Of a stretch of 64,000 nucleotides of DNA, positions 32,544-41,648 are shown piece by piece (within the stretch, counting starts at the first letter, position 1; each line of letters opens with the position of its first letter). The DNA is taken from the NCBI RefSeq assembly GCF_041260665.1, contig NZ_JBGCCT010000034.1:1-64000 (forward strand). The letters run 5' to 3'. This stretch comes from Catenulispora sp. GP43 (GTDB taxonomy: Bacteria > Actinomycetota > Actinomycetes > Streptomycetales > Catenulisporaceae). The translations under genes were made by a program, and so were the position numbers. The notes below the pieces were generated by a model that searched no databases, was not told the DNA's origin, and was given only the letters and a program-made list of their open reading frames with translations.

Positions 32544-33050
32544 ATGAAGCCGATCCCTGGCCACCCCGACCCGTTCTCGGTTCCCGTCATACCCGTAGCC
32601 TTCGGACCGGTGCCGCACCGCCCAGCCTGTATGCCGGTCTCGGACGTGGTTCAGCAGAGCTTTGCCGCCACGCCCACCGCACCACGCTGGGCCCGTAGAT
32701 TTGCGGCCGCGGTGCTCGCGGACTGGGACTTGAGCGAGCTGGAGCCGATCGTCGTGCAAATCGTCTCCGAGCTCATCGCGAACGCGGCGGCCCGGCCGGT
32801 CGCCGCCGAAGGGGCGCCGTACGTGGTGCGGCTGACACTGCGGCTGTTGCCGCACCGGATCGGCATCGAGGTGTTCGACCCGGACCCGACCACCCCGGTC
32901 CTCACGCAGGCGGTCGCCGACGAGGAGCGTGACTGGGGCTTGGCGATCGTGCGGGCGCTGTCCTGCGGGCTCGGGGTGGTGCCGCTCGCCGACGGCAAGC
33001 TGGTGGTGGCGCAAGTTCGGCGGCCAGTACGGATCGGGGACGGCCGATGA
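32544..33050 (+). CDS. Anti-sigma-factor-type histidine kinase-like ATPase
   Basis: A 168-aa HATPase_c protein from ATG 32544, with GGGAGG 6 nt upstream. The N box is VQIVSELIANAA, followed by VRLTLRLLPHRIGIEVFDPD (truncated G1) and ERDWGLAIVRAL (G2-like). The DxGxG glycines are partly lost, so nucleotide binding may be altered. It is a divergent paralogue of the 10251-10790 protein. Its stop overlaps the next ATG by 4 bp. Confidence 0.75.
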   Translation: MKPIPGHPDPFSVPVIPVAFGPVPHRPACMPVSDVVQQSFAATPTAPRWARRFAAAVLADWDLSELEPIVVQIVSELIANAAARPVAAEGAPYVVRLTLRLLPHRIGIEVFDPDPTTPVLTQAVADEERDWGLAIVRALSCGLGVVPLADGKLVVAQVRRPVRIGDGR

Positions 33051-34081
33051 CGCCTCCGATCCCGGCCCGGCCCTGGAGCGCCCCGGACCGGAACGGCGCC
33101 GAACCGGCAGAAGGTCGGTGGCCAGGTAGCGTCGACGCTGCTGGTGCCGCAGCCCTGGCCGCAAGAATCTGGGATCCGGGCCGGGCCCGTCCGCTGGTGA
33201 TCCTGTCACCAGTACCCGGCCGCCGCCCCCGGCTGTTGCTGGACCCGCACCGTCTGGCCGGACTGCTCGGTGACGACGCGGACCTCGTTGTGCTCGCGCA
33301 CCATGACGCCACACAAACGCTGTGCGCCATGCTGCCGGGCCGGCTGAGGTTCGGTACCGGTTCGGTGCGGATCTTCTTCCCCGACGCAGACCGAGGCGAT
33401 CATCCGCGCCGCCATCCCTGGATCTTCGTGGAACCTAGTAACCCGGAGCGCACTCAGCAAGTGATCGCTGGATTTCTGCGGCAGGAGCCGGTGACCGTGT
33501 GGAGCAGCTGCGACCGGAGACAGCCTGCCGCGCCCGATCCGCTTGGGGAAATAGAGCACGATCTCGCTGAGGCTCGCGCCCGCATCAGCGCCCTGGCGGC
33601 CGACCGCAAACGGCTGCAGCGCGAACTGACCGAACTCCGCCAGGGCGGCACCTGTCGGCACCCGCCGACCGTCTACGCCGATCCTGCAGTGCAGTTCCGT
33701 TACGAGATCGAACAGCACTGGCTTTCCACGCTTCCCGAGAAGGAACGGGCTGCGCACCCACTGGTCGAGTACCTCCTCGGCCCAGAATTCCTCGACTCAC
33801 TCGCCGTGCTCCAGGTCGTCCGTCGCGAGGCCGTTCTGACCGCCGTGGTCGATGTCCTGACCGGTCAGGTGTCGGTCAAGAACGGCCGCCGAACCCACCG
33901 ACAACGGGTCGGACGGGGCGGCGGAACTGCGCCGCTGGTCCGCGCTGACGGGGCAGCTGCGTGGCGCTGCGACATCCGCAACTCGACGCCGGCCGCGCCG
34001 CGCCTGTTGTGGTGGGTCCTGCCCGACGGTCGAATCGAGCTGGCCAAGGCGGCCGTCCACGACGATCACGCGATGCGCTGA
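33047..34081 (+). CDS. Hypothetical protein with a coiled coil
   Basis: A 344-aa protein coupled to the kinase gene (ATGA). A short coiled-coil stretch lies near 170-198 (DLAEARARISALAADRKRLQ). The C-terminal half (RYEIEQHWLSTLPEKERAAH, LLGPEFLDSLAVLQVVRREA) resembles unnamed plasmid or prophage proteins. There is no signal peptide or membrane span. Its function is unknown. Confidence 0.6.
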   Translation: MTPPIPARPWSAPDRNGAEPAEGRWPGSVDAAGAAALAARIWDPGRARPLVILSPVPGRRPRLLLDPHRLAGLLGDDADLVVLAHHDATQTLCAMLPGRLRFGTGSVRIFFPDADRGDHPRRHPWIFVEPSNPERTQQVIAGFLRQEPVTVWSSCDRRQPAAPDPLGEIEHDLAEARARISALAADRKRLQRELTELRQGGTCRHPPTVYADPAVQFRYEIEQHWLSTLPEKERAAHPLVEYLLGPEFLDSLAVLQVVRREAVLTAVVDVLTGQVSVKNGRRTHRQRVGRGGGTAPLVRADGAAAWRCDIRNSTPAAPRLLWWVLPDGRIELAKAAVHDDHAMR

Positions 34082-34109
34082 CCGGCCAGGCCTTGCGTAG
34101 TGGTGGGCG

Positions 34110-34928
34110 TCAAGGCGTCTTCTCAGCTTGTTGGGCTTCGACCATGGCGCGGATGCGCTTGGCGGTGGATAGAGAGATCGTTCGGCCACCGGCCGCGTCG
34201 CCGTCGTCGGACGATGCCTCGCCGACCATCGCCTCGGCCAGCGCGGCGTGAAACGCGGTCTCGGTGGGCCGTCGGCCCGTTCGGACGAGCAGTGCGCGGT
34301 AGACCGGGACGGCTACGGCCAGCCAGTGGTCGTCATCTGGACGGCTACGCGCCCGACGACGAGGCTCCGCTTGTGTCTCGCCAATCCGATCGTCGAGATC
34401 TTGTTCCGGGTCGGCCACGTGACCGGCCAGGTGGGATAGCGCCTGGCCGGTCACGCTGCTGGTCACGGCTTGGCCGCTGTCACCGACGAGAGCCGTCTGA
34501 AGATGCAGAAGACGTTCCACGATGAGCGGCGGGAGGGACGCTACCGCAACGAGAAGGACGTCGCGGACGTGCTTGGTGAGCAGATAGCCAGCGAGATCGA
34601 GCAAATGATCCAAGGCGTTGCAGGCGACCGTCAGCGCCAGCGCGAGGCGGGCAGTCCTGCCGGTGGTGCGCCGAGCGGAATGGTCGCCAGGTAAGCGATA
34701 CGCCACAAACAATGACGACGCTGCGAAAGCGTCGACCGCGATCGGCAGAAGCGCCGCCAGCCGGTGGAGTCCCGCGTGGCGTGCCAGATCACAGAGCGCG
34801 TTGAAACTCAGCGACGCGGCCGCTACCAGGGCGACCGCGCCGCCGAGGCGGGCCGCAGCCAGAGCGGATGACGGCGTCCTTGTGTCGGGACGGTGCGGGT
34901 CGCCCTCGGCTGGCGGCGATGCGGGCAC
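34110..34928 (-). CDS. DUF2637 (SpdB-like) membrane protein
   Basis: A 272-aa protein starting at GTG 34928, with GGAGG 5 nt upstream. Four hydrophobic helices occupy about 28-140 (LGGAVALVAAASLSFNALCD, LLPIAVDAFAASSLFVAYRL and two more), as in DUF2637 proteins from actinomycete plasmids and integrative elements, where relatives are linked to plasmid spread between hyphae. The C-terminal part (about 190-272) is cytoplasmic and ends in an HTH-like segment (TISLSTAKRIRAMVEAQQAE). Confidence 0.78.
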   Translation of the reverse strand: MPASPPAEGDPHRPDTRTPSSALAAARLGGAVALVAAASLSFNALCDLARHAGLHRLAALLPIAVDAFAASSLFVAYRLPGDHSARRTTGRTARLALALTVACNALDHLLDLAGYLLTKHVRDVLLVAVASLPPLIVERLLHLQTALVGDSGQAVTSSVTGQALSHLAGHVADPEQDLDDRIGETQAEPRRRARSRPDDDHWLAVAVPVYRALLVRTGRRPTETAFHAALAEAMVGEASSDDGDAAGGRTISLSTAKRIRAMVEAQQAEKTP

Positions 34929-35051
34929 GGGTGCCTCCGTGAGTTGCTATGAAGTTGTATGTCGGGCTGAAAGTGAACGGTCCGCTACATGGGCGGCTGT
35001 GGTTCGGGCTGGTGTGGTTTGCGTCCGGCGGCCTTTCGAACGACGCCCGGG

Positions 35052-35480
35052 CTACCCCCAGCGTTCGACGTGCGCTGGCGGGTGGTCCCGGAACACGTTG
35101 AGGAAGGCGGCGATGGCCTCGGCCGGAGTTTCGGACGAGAAGTGCGGCGTCCAGGAGCGTTCACGGGGACGGTAGGGATCGGGGTTGCGCCAAGACACCC
35201 GCCATAGCGGCATGATCGCGGCGGCGTCGTTCTCGGGGCCGAACTCCACACTCATCTGGCCATCCGGGGAGACGTACATGACGTCGCCCAGGGTGTCGTG
35301 ATAGCCGGTCCAACCCATGGCGTCGGCTTCCCGCAGTGCGGTGTCCGGCAGCCCAGCCCCGGCGGCACACAGCGGCAGTAGTGGTGTTGGCTGCGGCTGG
35401 GCGGCGGGCAGGTGCTCGGGAATCCCGGCGCCGCCGGGTTCGGGGCCGGCACTTGGAGCCGAGGTCGTAGTGGCTTTCAT
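35052..35480 (-). CDS. DUF317-domain protein
   Basis: A 142-aa protein from ATG 35480, with AAGGAG 6 nt upstream. A Pro-rich N-terminus precedes a single DUF317 domain (about 55-135): GWTGYHDTLGDVMYVSPDGQ, LWRVSWRNPDPYRP and FSSETPAEAIAAFLNVF. DUF317 proteins are typical of conjugative plasmids and integrative elements of Streptomyces and relatives. Many carry two copies of the domain; only one is present here. The function is unknown. Confidence 0.8.
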   Translation of the reverse strand: MKATTTSAPSAGPEPGGAGIPEHLPAAQPQPTPLLPLCAAGAGLPDTALREADAMGWTGYHDTLGDVMYVSPDGQMSVEFGPENDAAAIMPLWRVSWRNPDPYRPRERSWTPHFSSETPAEAIAAFLNVFRDHPPAHVERWG

Positions 35481-35537
35481 CAATGACTCCTTACATAGGT
35501 GGTTGGCTGCCAGGGTTGGGGTGGCGGACGGGTCGGG

Positions 35538-36185
35538 TCATGCCTGGTCGAGGCGGTGGACGTGAGCAGTCAGCGCGGCCGAGACGGCGGGGGCACGTGC
35601 GGCGGTGACACCAGCCCGTGTGACGGCGGCTTCGAGAGCCTCGACGGCGCAGGCCAGCGTGGCGAGGCTGTCGGGGGTTACGTCGTTGGCGATGAGGTCG
35701 GCAGCTTCCAGCAGCTTGCGGGCATAGGCGGTGACGGCTTCGTCATCAGCGAGATAGGAGATGAGTGCGGCGGTGCTGTCCGAGTCGTCGTACTCTCCGG
35801 CACTGTCCATCAGGAGCGGAACCGCTCGTCTCGTGACGGCGGCGGTGCCGGACCGCGACGTCGGCGCGGGTTCCGTGCCGTGTTGCTCGATGGCGGCGTG
35901 GAAGAGCCGGACCGCCCGGCGCAACCGCAGCCTTTCGTGGTGGCGCGACGCCGGTGGCAGTTCGGCCCAGCAGCCAGCCGCAGCCTGAGCAGCAAGCCGG
36001 TCCAAGTTCAGGCTGAGAGTGCTGATCTCTCGAAGGTCAGTCTCAGTGCCAACATGCGAGAGTGCGGTACGGCAGGCGGCGAAGTAGCCGACAGCCGTCG
36101 TGTCCGTACGGGCGCGCTGTCGCCACCAGGCGAGCATGTCGGCGGCTGTGTACCCGGCCGGGGCCGGGGCGTAGGGGGTTGTCAT
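35538..36185 (-). CDS. Hypothetical helical protein of the mobile region
   Basis: A 215-aa protein with AGGA 5 nt before its ATG. It is Ala-rich and predicted to be almost all helix (LISYLADDEAVTAYARKLLE, LACAVEALEAAVTRAGVTAA). No known domain, signal or membrane span. It belongs to the same-strand run that includes the DUF317 and DUF2637 genes. Confidence 0.6.
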   Translation of the reverse strand: MTTPYAPAPAGYTAADMLAWWRQRARTDTTAVGYFAACRTALSHVGTETDLREISTLSLNLDRLAAQAAAGCWAELPPASRHHERLRLRRAVRLFHAAIEQHGTEPAPTSRSGTAAVTRRAVPLLMDSAGEYDDSDSTAALISYLADDEAVTAYARKLLEAADLIANDVTPDSLATLACAVEALEAAVTRAGVTAARAPAVSAALTAHVHRLDQA

Positions 36186-36302
36186 GCGGGTCCTTCAGGT
36201 TGTGGGCCGGGCTGGAAAAGGTTGCTGCGGGAGTGCGCGGTATGCCGGTCGGGGACCAGCAAGGTGGGCGCCGGGCGTGTCAAGCTCGGCGCCCACCGCG
36301 CG

Positions 36303-36749
36303 TCAGCCGGTCATGTCGTCGTCGCGGCCGAGGTCGCCGAAGTCGATGCGGGCGGCGTTCGCAGCGATCTGGAAGGTGACCAGGGCCGCATCCAGGGCAG
36401 AGCGGGAGGCGTTGACCTCATCAGCGGCGGTGTCTACGTTGCCGATCTCGGTACGCAGGTTCTCCGGGTCGTCCGGGGAGCCGTACTCGGTCAGGAACCG
36501 CCGGGCGGTGTCGATCGCCGCGCTGGCGAACATCAGGGCCCGGTCATAGCAGGCGTCGGCCTCGTCGGCCCAGCCGATCGCGTCGACGATCTCTCCAGCC
36601 AGCAGACGGAACGGATCACAGGGGTCGCCGCCGTCGGCGAATACGGACAGGGACTCGAAATCCATCCCGGTGACGCCTTCGGCGCGGTCGCGGGCGAACG
36701 TGGGCTCGGCGGTGGGGTCGAACGTCGGGTCGGCGGTGGACTCGGACAT
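36303..36749 (-). CDS. Hypothetical acidic protein (148 aa)
   Basis: From ATG 36749 with GGAG 9 nt upstream. The acidic N-terminus has a short repeat (DPTFDPTAEPTF), followed by a helical body (CYDRALMFASAAIDTARRFL, ASRSALDAALVTFQIAANAA). No domain is recognised. A longer frame upstream is open but has no ribosome site. Confidence 0.6.
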   Translation of the reverse strand: MSESTADPTFDPTAEPTFARDRAEGVTGMDFESLSVFADGGDPCDPFRLLAGEIVDAIGWADEADACYDRALMFASAAIDTARRFLTEYGSPDDPENLRTEIGNVDTAADEVNASRSALDAALVTFQIAANAARIDFGDLGRDDDMTG

Positions 36750-36922
36750 CTTGGTGGCTCCGTTTCGAGGTGTTGTCGACGGTGGCGGGCGGCCGGTTTC
36801 CGGCATGGCTCCGCCCCGGAAGGCTTTGGATCAGGTTTGAAGGGCGGCCGCCGAGCCGGTCTGTGCGAGGAGCGCAGCCCAGCGGCCGGTTCAGGGGCGC
36901 GGGTGATCCCGCCCGGGACGCG

Positions 36923-37159
36923 CTACAGGTCGTCGTTCGACAGCCGTGGCTCGGGGAGGTCGGGGCCACCGGCCCACGCCGTCGGGAGCAGACCCCCGTT
37001 GGAGAGAGCGGCGTCGAGCTCGGCGAAACAGGCCGCAATGGCGGCCGAGCGCTCACGGTGCGCGCAATGCGGATCGGAACACGCGATCGGGGACCGGGTC
37101 GCCCGCGTGGCGTTTCGCGCGAGGTCCCGCAGTTCCGGGAGAATGAGGTCAGGGTTCAT
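36923..37159 (-). CDS. Small hypothetical protein (78 aa)
   Basis: ATG 37159 has AGGAG 5 nt upstream. The sequence reads MNPDLILPELRDLARNATRA, then CSDPHCAHRERSAAIAACFA. Two Cys and a nearby His (CxxxxCxHR) may bind metal, although the motif is short. It is the first gene of the minus-strand run 37.2-34.1 kb, preceded by an 8-codon ORF. Confidence 0.58.
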   Translation of the reverse strand: MNPDLILPELRDLARNATRATRSPIACSDPHCAHRERSAAIAACFAELDAALSNGGLLPTAWAGGPDLPEPRLSNDDL

Positions 37160-37264
37160 GACAGCTCCTGGCAGTCTCTGGCGAGGTTGGTGGGTGTGGT
37201 CGGGGCCTGATTCCCGGTAGCGCGGTTGCCTCCGCGCTGCCGGGGCCTTGGCGTCCAGTGCCTG

Positions 37265-37291
37265 TCAAGGCCCTCTCACGGTGTCCGTCAC
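37265..37291 (-). other. 8-codon upstream ORF (possible leader peptide)
   Basis: GTG at 37291 is preceded by AAAGGAG at the ideal 7-nt distance and reads VTDTVRGP before a TGA. It lies 105 nt upstream of the 78-aa gene, whose own site also contains AGGAGCTGT. A regulatory leader is possible. Confidence 0.3.
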
Positions 37292-37820
37292 GTCACAGCT
37301 CCTTTCGGTGGAATAATTCGGGGCGGATTTTCTATTTACCGACGCCCCTCACTTTCTGACATCCCCATGATGTCTCGATAAAAACGCCCAGAGCAAGCCG
37401 AAATCGCCCATCCTTCACCTATTTGGCGTACTGGTTTTTGCCTTTTTCGGCATGCTTCGGCGACAATGCGCGCCGTCTTCTGTTTCGCCGTCACGGCTGC
37501 AAGGGAAGCGGCATCACCGGCCGGCGCGGGACATGGATCGACAAGGGTCAGAGGTTCTGGTTGGCGAAGAGGGAAGACAGGAACGACAGGCTGCTCAGCT
37601 GGACGCTAGGCCGCCGGGGCCCTGTCACATGCACGCGAACGATCGGGGATTCCCGATCGGTCTGGATTCGCGCGTCCCCGTAAAATCGGCGTTTTACCTG
37701 CGGTTTTACACTAGTACTGGGTAGTCCGGTCCAAGCGGTCGGGCAATGGAGGCCCCTCGGACCAGCCGAAGGCCACCGATCGGACCAAGTGTCCGTTCTC
37801 ACTCAATCTGCTGATTCTCT
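37292..37820. other. AT-richer intergenic region with inverted repeats, near the left end of the Tn7-like element
   Basis: No convincing gene. The region is less GC-rich than its surroundings. A perfect 8-bp inverted repeat with a 4-nt loop (CGATCGGG...CCCGATCG) spans 37640-37659. GTAAAA/TTTTAC pairs at 37680-37697, with another TTTTAC at 37704-37709. It should contain the tns promoter and the left transposon end, but I could not fix the exact end. Confidence 0.5.
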
Positions 37821-38594
37821 GTGGACCTGCTTGGCGGTCTGCGTGTTCTCGGCGATGTTGCTACAGGGAGCGCGCGGCAGGGGGTGGTGAGGGTGGACGT
37901 CCAGGTGTCCTACGTCGATGCCGACGGGGTCGAGAGGTCCGCGCCGGTCGAGAATGTCGGCGGGGTCTTTTTTGAGAATGCGATTCCGGTGCGGAGCTTT
38001 CCGTCTTTCAAGGGGCAGCGTAATTATCCCGGATTCTGGTGGTCTGCTTCAAGTGCACGGCATGTGGGTTTCGAGTCGTGGTTGGAGCGCGATACGGCGA
38101 TGATGTTGGATTTCGATCCGCAGATCGTGGCGTTCTCGAGTCAGCCGTTCTGGATGTCGTGGCGGGATGAGGGCCGCCGGTCGCATGCTCCGGACTGGTT
38201 CGCACGGTTGTCCGACGGGACGGGTCTGGTGGTGGATTGCCGGCCGCCGGGGCGGGCCGGGCCGCGGGACGAGGCGGCGTTCGAGATGACGGCCCGGGTC
38301 TGCGAATATCTCGGTTGGCGGTTCCGCCTGGTCCGGGAGATCGATCCGGTGCAGCGGGCGAATGTGCGGTGGTTGTCGTGTTACCGGCACCCGCGTCATC
38401 TGGTGGATCTCGCTGCCTGCCGACTGGTGGAGGTGTTCGCGGAGCCGACGCCGCTGCTGGCCGGCGCGGGGCTGGCCGGTGATCCGCTCGCGGTGCTCCC
38501 GGTGTTGTTCCACCTGCTGTGGACCGGGGTGCTCACGACCGACTTGTCGCGGCTGTTGTCGGAGCGTTCGCTCGTCGTGACGGCGGGGTCGTGA
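37821..38594 (+). CDS. tnsA: TnsA-like transposon endonuclease
   Basis: A 257-aa TnsA-family endonuclease that would cut the 5' strands at the transposon ends alongside TnsB. GTG 37821 is the longest start; GTG 37887 is an alternative. Catalytic features are HVGFESWLERD (Glu), SHAPDWFARL (Asp) and then LVVDCRPPGRA. In canonical TnsA the last strand has a Lys; here the position reads C-R. From memory, actinobacterial relatives also have Arg there, so it may still be active. The C-terminus (LFHLLWTGVLTTDLSRLLS) matches the TnsA C-terminal HTH. It lies 1 bp before tnsB. Confidence 0.88.
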   Translation: MDLLGGLRVLGDVATGSARQGVVRVDVQVSYVDADGVERSAPVENVGGVFFENAIPVRSFPSFKGQRNYPGFWWSASSARHVGFESWLERDTAMMLDFDPQIVAFSSQPFWMSWRDEGRRSHAPDWFARLSDGTGLVVDCRPPGRAGPRDEAAFEMTARVCEYLGWRFRLVREIDPVQRANVRWLSCYRHPRHLVDLAACRLVEVFAEPTPLLAGAGLAGDPLAVLPVLFHLLWTGVLTTDLSRLLSERSLVVTAGS

Positions 38595-38595
38595 G

Positions 38596-40611
38596 ATGGC
38601 GCGGATGAAGGCGTCGGTGGTGCAGCTCGGCGATCGTGTGCATTTCAGCAACCGGGACCGCACCGTGGTCGGGCTGGAGGGCTCGGCGGTGCGACTGGTC
38701 ACCGACGCCGGTCAGGTGTGCGTAGTGATGCTGTCCCATCTGGTCAACTCAGCGGGCTTCTACCTGGTCGAGGACGGATCGCGGCGCAAGATACCCCCGC
38801 TGGCGGTGTTGGAGGGGCTGCCGGACGACGTGGTGGCCAAGGCGCTGGAGTGGGAGCGGCACCTGATCGAGATCGACGCCGGGGTCCCGGCCGGCGCCTC
38901 GCGCAAAGTCCCGGGGCGCCCGGCCTACCGGCCCAAGCGGCGCAGCCTGGCCGAGCGGATCGAGGCGAAGGCCGCCGAGCTCGAGGTGAGTGCGGCGACG
39001 GTGGCCCGGATGCGGTCGCGCTATAAGAAGCTCGGGCTGTGGGGCCTGGTGGACATGCGCAAGGCGCGGCCGACGAGCCCGTTCGGACGGGCCGATCCCC
39101 GGCTGGTGTCCGCGATCGCCCAGGCCGTAGACGAGCAGGTGCCCGCCTCGACCGGGACCCGGGGCCGGCTGCGGCGCCGGGTGGAGCAGATCCTGGCCGA
39201 GCAGCACGGCGAGGGTGTGGTGGCGATGCCGTCGCTGCCGACGTACTACCGGCTGGTGAAGGCGGTCAGCGAAGGCCATCACACCTTCGGGTCGGCGGCG
39301 ACGCGCCGGTCGCTGGCCAACCGGCCGGACCGCCCGTTCACCGCGACGATGGCCGCCCGTCCGGGCGAGCAGGTGCAGATCGACGCCACACCGCTGGACG
39401 TGATGGCGGTGCTGGACGACGGGGTGCTCGGCCGGGTGGAGCTGACCGCGGCGATCGACGTGGCCACCAGGACCTTGTGCGCCGGGCTGTTGCGTCCGGC
39501 CGGGACGAAGGCGGTGGACGCCGCGGCCGTGCTCGCGCGGGTCCTGGTCCCGGAGCCGATGCGGCCGGGCTGGGCGCAGGCGCTGGCGTTCCACCACGCC
39601 CGGATCCCGTTCGAGCGGCTGATGGCCATCGACGCCCGGCTGGAGCACGCTGCCGCCAAGCCGGTGATCGTCCCGGACACGATTGTGTGCGACCGGGGTT
39701 CGGTGTTCATGTCCAGGACGTTCTTCAGCGCCTGCCAGGCCCTCGGCGTGTCGGTGCAGCCCGCGCACCCCGGAACCCCGACGGACAAAGCGCTGATAGA
39801 GCGGACTTTCGCCTCCATCAACACCCTGTTCTGCCAGCACGTCGCCGGGTATCTGGGGCCGAACGTGACCCGGCGCGGCACGGAGGTGGACCCGTCGGCG
39901 TGTTTCACCGTCGCGGAGCTGCAGGAGCTGTTCGACGAATGGGTGATCGCCGGATGGCAGCCGCGCCCGCACCAGGGGCTGCGCAATCCGCTGCTGCCGG
40001 AGCAAGTGCTGTCGCCGAACGAGATGTACGCCGCCCTGGTCGCCTCAGCCGGGTTCCTGCCGGTTCCGCTGGGGGCCGAGGACTTCCTGGAGCTGCTGCC
40101 AGCGGTCTGGCGGACGGTGAACGAGTACGGCATCTCCGTCGACCGGCGCACCTACGACAGCGCCGGGCTCAACCCGCTGCGGCGGCAGCCCTCGGGGATC
40201 ACCGCGCAGGGCGACCGGTGGGAGGTCCACTACGACCCGTATGACGTCACCCAGGTGTGGGTTCGCGACCACCGGGCAGGGGCGTGGGTCCAGGCCACCT
40301 GGACGCACCTGCCGATGATCGGTCAGCCGTTCGCCGAGTTCACCTGGCGTCAGGCCAGGGCGATCGTGGCCGAGCGGCGCGGGGACGACACCGACCAGGT
40401 GCAGATCGCCGCGGCGCTGTCCGATCTGCTGAACCGGGCCGGCACCGGCTCGGCCCGGGACCGGCGGGCCGCCGCCCGCCAGGTTTCCGCGCCGTCCCTG
40501 GTCCCCGGCCCGCCGCTGCGTCCGCCCGGCCAGGATGACGAACCCGCGCCGAACGGAGCATCCGGGCCGGTCGTCCCGTTCGGCGTCTTCGACCCCGCCG
40601 ACGAGTCGTGA
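38596..40611 (+). CDS. tnsB: TnsB-like DDE transposase
   Basis: A 671-aa retroviral-integrase-type transposase. The N-terminal part has an HTH (about 115-155). The rve core holds the DDE triad: D263 in QVQIDATPLDVM, D366 in IVCDRGSVFMSR, and E402 in DKALIERTFASIN. A Mu-type beta-barrel follows (about 510-600, RWEVHYDPYDVTQVWVRDHR). Length and domain order are normal for TnsB/TniA. It would cut and join the 3' ends. It is coupled to tnsC by a GTGA overlap. Confidence 0.93.
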   Translation: MARMKASVVQLGDRVHFSNRDRTVVGLEGSAVRLVTDAGQVCVVMLSHLVNSAGFYLVEDGSRRKIPPLAVLEGLPDDVVAKALEWERHLIEIDAGVPAGASRKVPGRPAYRPKRRSLAERIEAKAAELEVSAATVARMRSRYKKLGLWGLVDMRKARPTSPFGRADPRLVSAIAQAVDEQVPASTGTRGRLRRRVEQILAEQHGEGVVAMPSLPTYYRLVKAVSEGHHTFGSAATRRSLANRPDRPFTATMAARPGEQVQIDATPLDVMAVLDDGVLGRVELTAAIDVATRTLCAGLLRPAGTKAVDAAAVLARVLVPEPMRPGWAQALAFHHARIPFERLMAIDARLEHAAAKPVIVPDTIVCDRGSVFMSRTFFSACQALGVSVQPAHPGTPTDKALIERTFASINTLFCQHVAGYLGPNVTRRGTEVDPSACFTVAELQELFDEWVIAGWQPRPHQGLRNPLLPEQVLSPNEMYAALVASAGFLPVPLGAEDFLELLPAVWRTVNEYGISVDRRTYDSAGLNPLRRQPSGITAQGDRWEVHYDPYDVTQVWVRDHRAGAWVQATWTHLPMIGQPFAEFTWRQARAIVAERRGDDTDQVQIAAALSDLLNRAGTGSARDRRAAARQVSAPSLVPGPPLRPPGQDDEPAPNGASGPVVPFGVFDPADES

Positions 40612-41645
40612 CCGGCGTGGACGGCCACTTCCCGCTGACGACCAAGGAGGGCTGGGCGGCGTTCGTCGCCCGGGGGCCGTCCGCGGTCCAACTGGTCCCG
40701 GACCGCGACTGGCGGCGGCAGTCTCCGGCCGACCGTGAGGAGTACGACCGGAGCCGGTTCGAACACCACGCCCGCCTGATCGTGGTCGCGACCCCGACGG
40801 TTCGGCAGGTGACCCACACCGGCCGGCGGCTGGTGCTGCTCAACCGGGGCCAGATCAGCGCCCGGCGCGGCATCATCATCACCGGCGCCGCCGGCACCGG
40901 CAAGACCACGGCCGTCACCCAGCTCGGGCTGTCCCACGAGCTGCGTGCTCGCCGTCGCCGCACCGGTGGCGAGCCGTTCTTGCCGGTCGTCTACGTCACC
41001 GTCCCGCCTGCCGCGACGGCCAAGATGCTCGCCGCCGAGTTCGCCCGCTTCGCCGGGCTGCCGATCCCGTCGGCGTTCAACCAGGCCAGCATCACCAACG
41101 CCGTCTGCGATGTGCTGGGCAAGCTCGGCACCGAGTTGGTAATCGTCGACGAGCTGCAGAACCTCAACCTCGCCACCCGCGCCGGCGCCGAGACCTCCGA
41201 CCAGCTCAAGTACCTGTCCGAGCGGATCCCGGCCACGTTCGTCTACGCAGGACTCGACGTGGAGGACAACGGTCTTTTCACCGGACCGCGCGGCAAGCAG
41301 ATCGCCGGGAGGTTCGCGGCGATCGAAGCCGCCCCGTTCGGCTACGCCACCGCCGGGCAGCGCCAGGACTGGCACGCTCTTCTGGCCACCCTGGACGAGG
41401 CGATCCGGCTGCACCGCCACAAACCCGGCGCCCTGCTGGAGCACGCCGCCTACCTCCACCAGCGCACCGCCGGAATGATCGGCAGCCTGTCGCATCTTGT
41501 CCGCGAGACCGCCGTCGACGCCATCCTGGACGGCACCGAGAAGATCACCAAGGCCGGGCTGGAACGGGTCACCCTGGACCGCGCAGCTGAGACCGCCGCC
41601 GCCCGACACCGCGAGGCCGTCCGGCCGCGCCGCAAAGTGTCGTGA
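40608..41645 (+). CDS. tnsC: TnsC-like AAA+ ATPase
   Basis: A 345-aa transposition regulator ATPase that would link target selection to TnsAB. Walker A is GAAGTGKTT (93-101) and Walker B is LVIVDELQN (about 177-185), both intact. The GTG start overlaps the tnsB stop. In size it matches the short TnsC/TniB proteins of TniQ-only systems rather than the longer TnsC of Tn7. Confidence 0.93.
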   Translation: MTGVDGHFPLTTKEGWAAFVARGPSAVQLVPDRDWRRQSPADREEYDRSRFEHHARLIVVATPTVRQVTHTGRRLVLLNRGQISARRGIIITGAAGTGKTTAVTQLGLSHELRARRRRTGGEPFLPVVYVTVPPAATAKMLAAEFARFAGLPIPSAFNQASITNAVCDVLGKLGTELVIVDELQNLNLATRAGAETSDQLKYLSERIPATFVYAGLDVEDNGLFTGPRGKQIAGRFAAIEAAPFGYATAGQRQDWHALLATLDEAIRLHRHKPGALLEHAAYLHQRTAGMIGSLSHLVRETAVDAILDGTEKITKAGLERVTLDRAAETAAARHREAVRPRRKVS

Positions 41646-41648
41646 CCC

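Noticed and set aside
35499-37220. 573-codon plus-strand frame
   Set aside because: It lies antisense to four co-directional minus-strand genes with good ribosome sites and is a by-product of high GC content.
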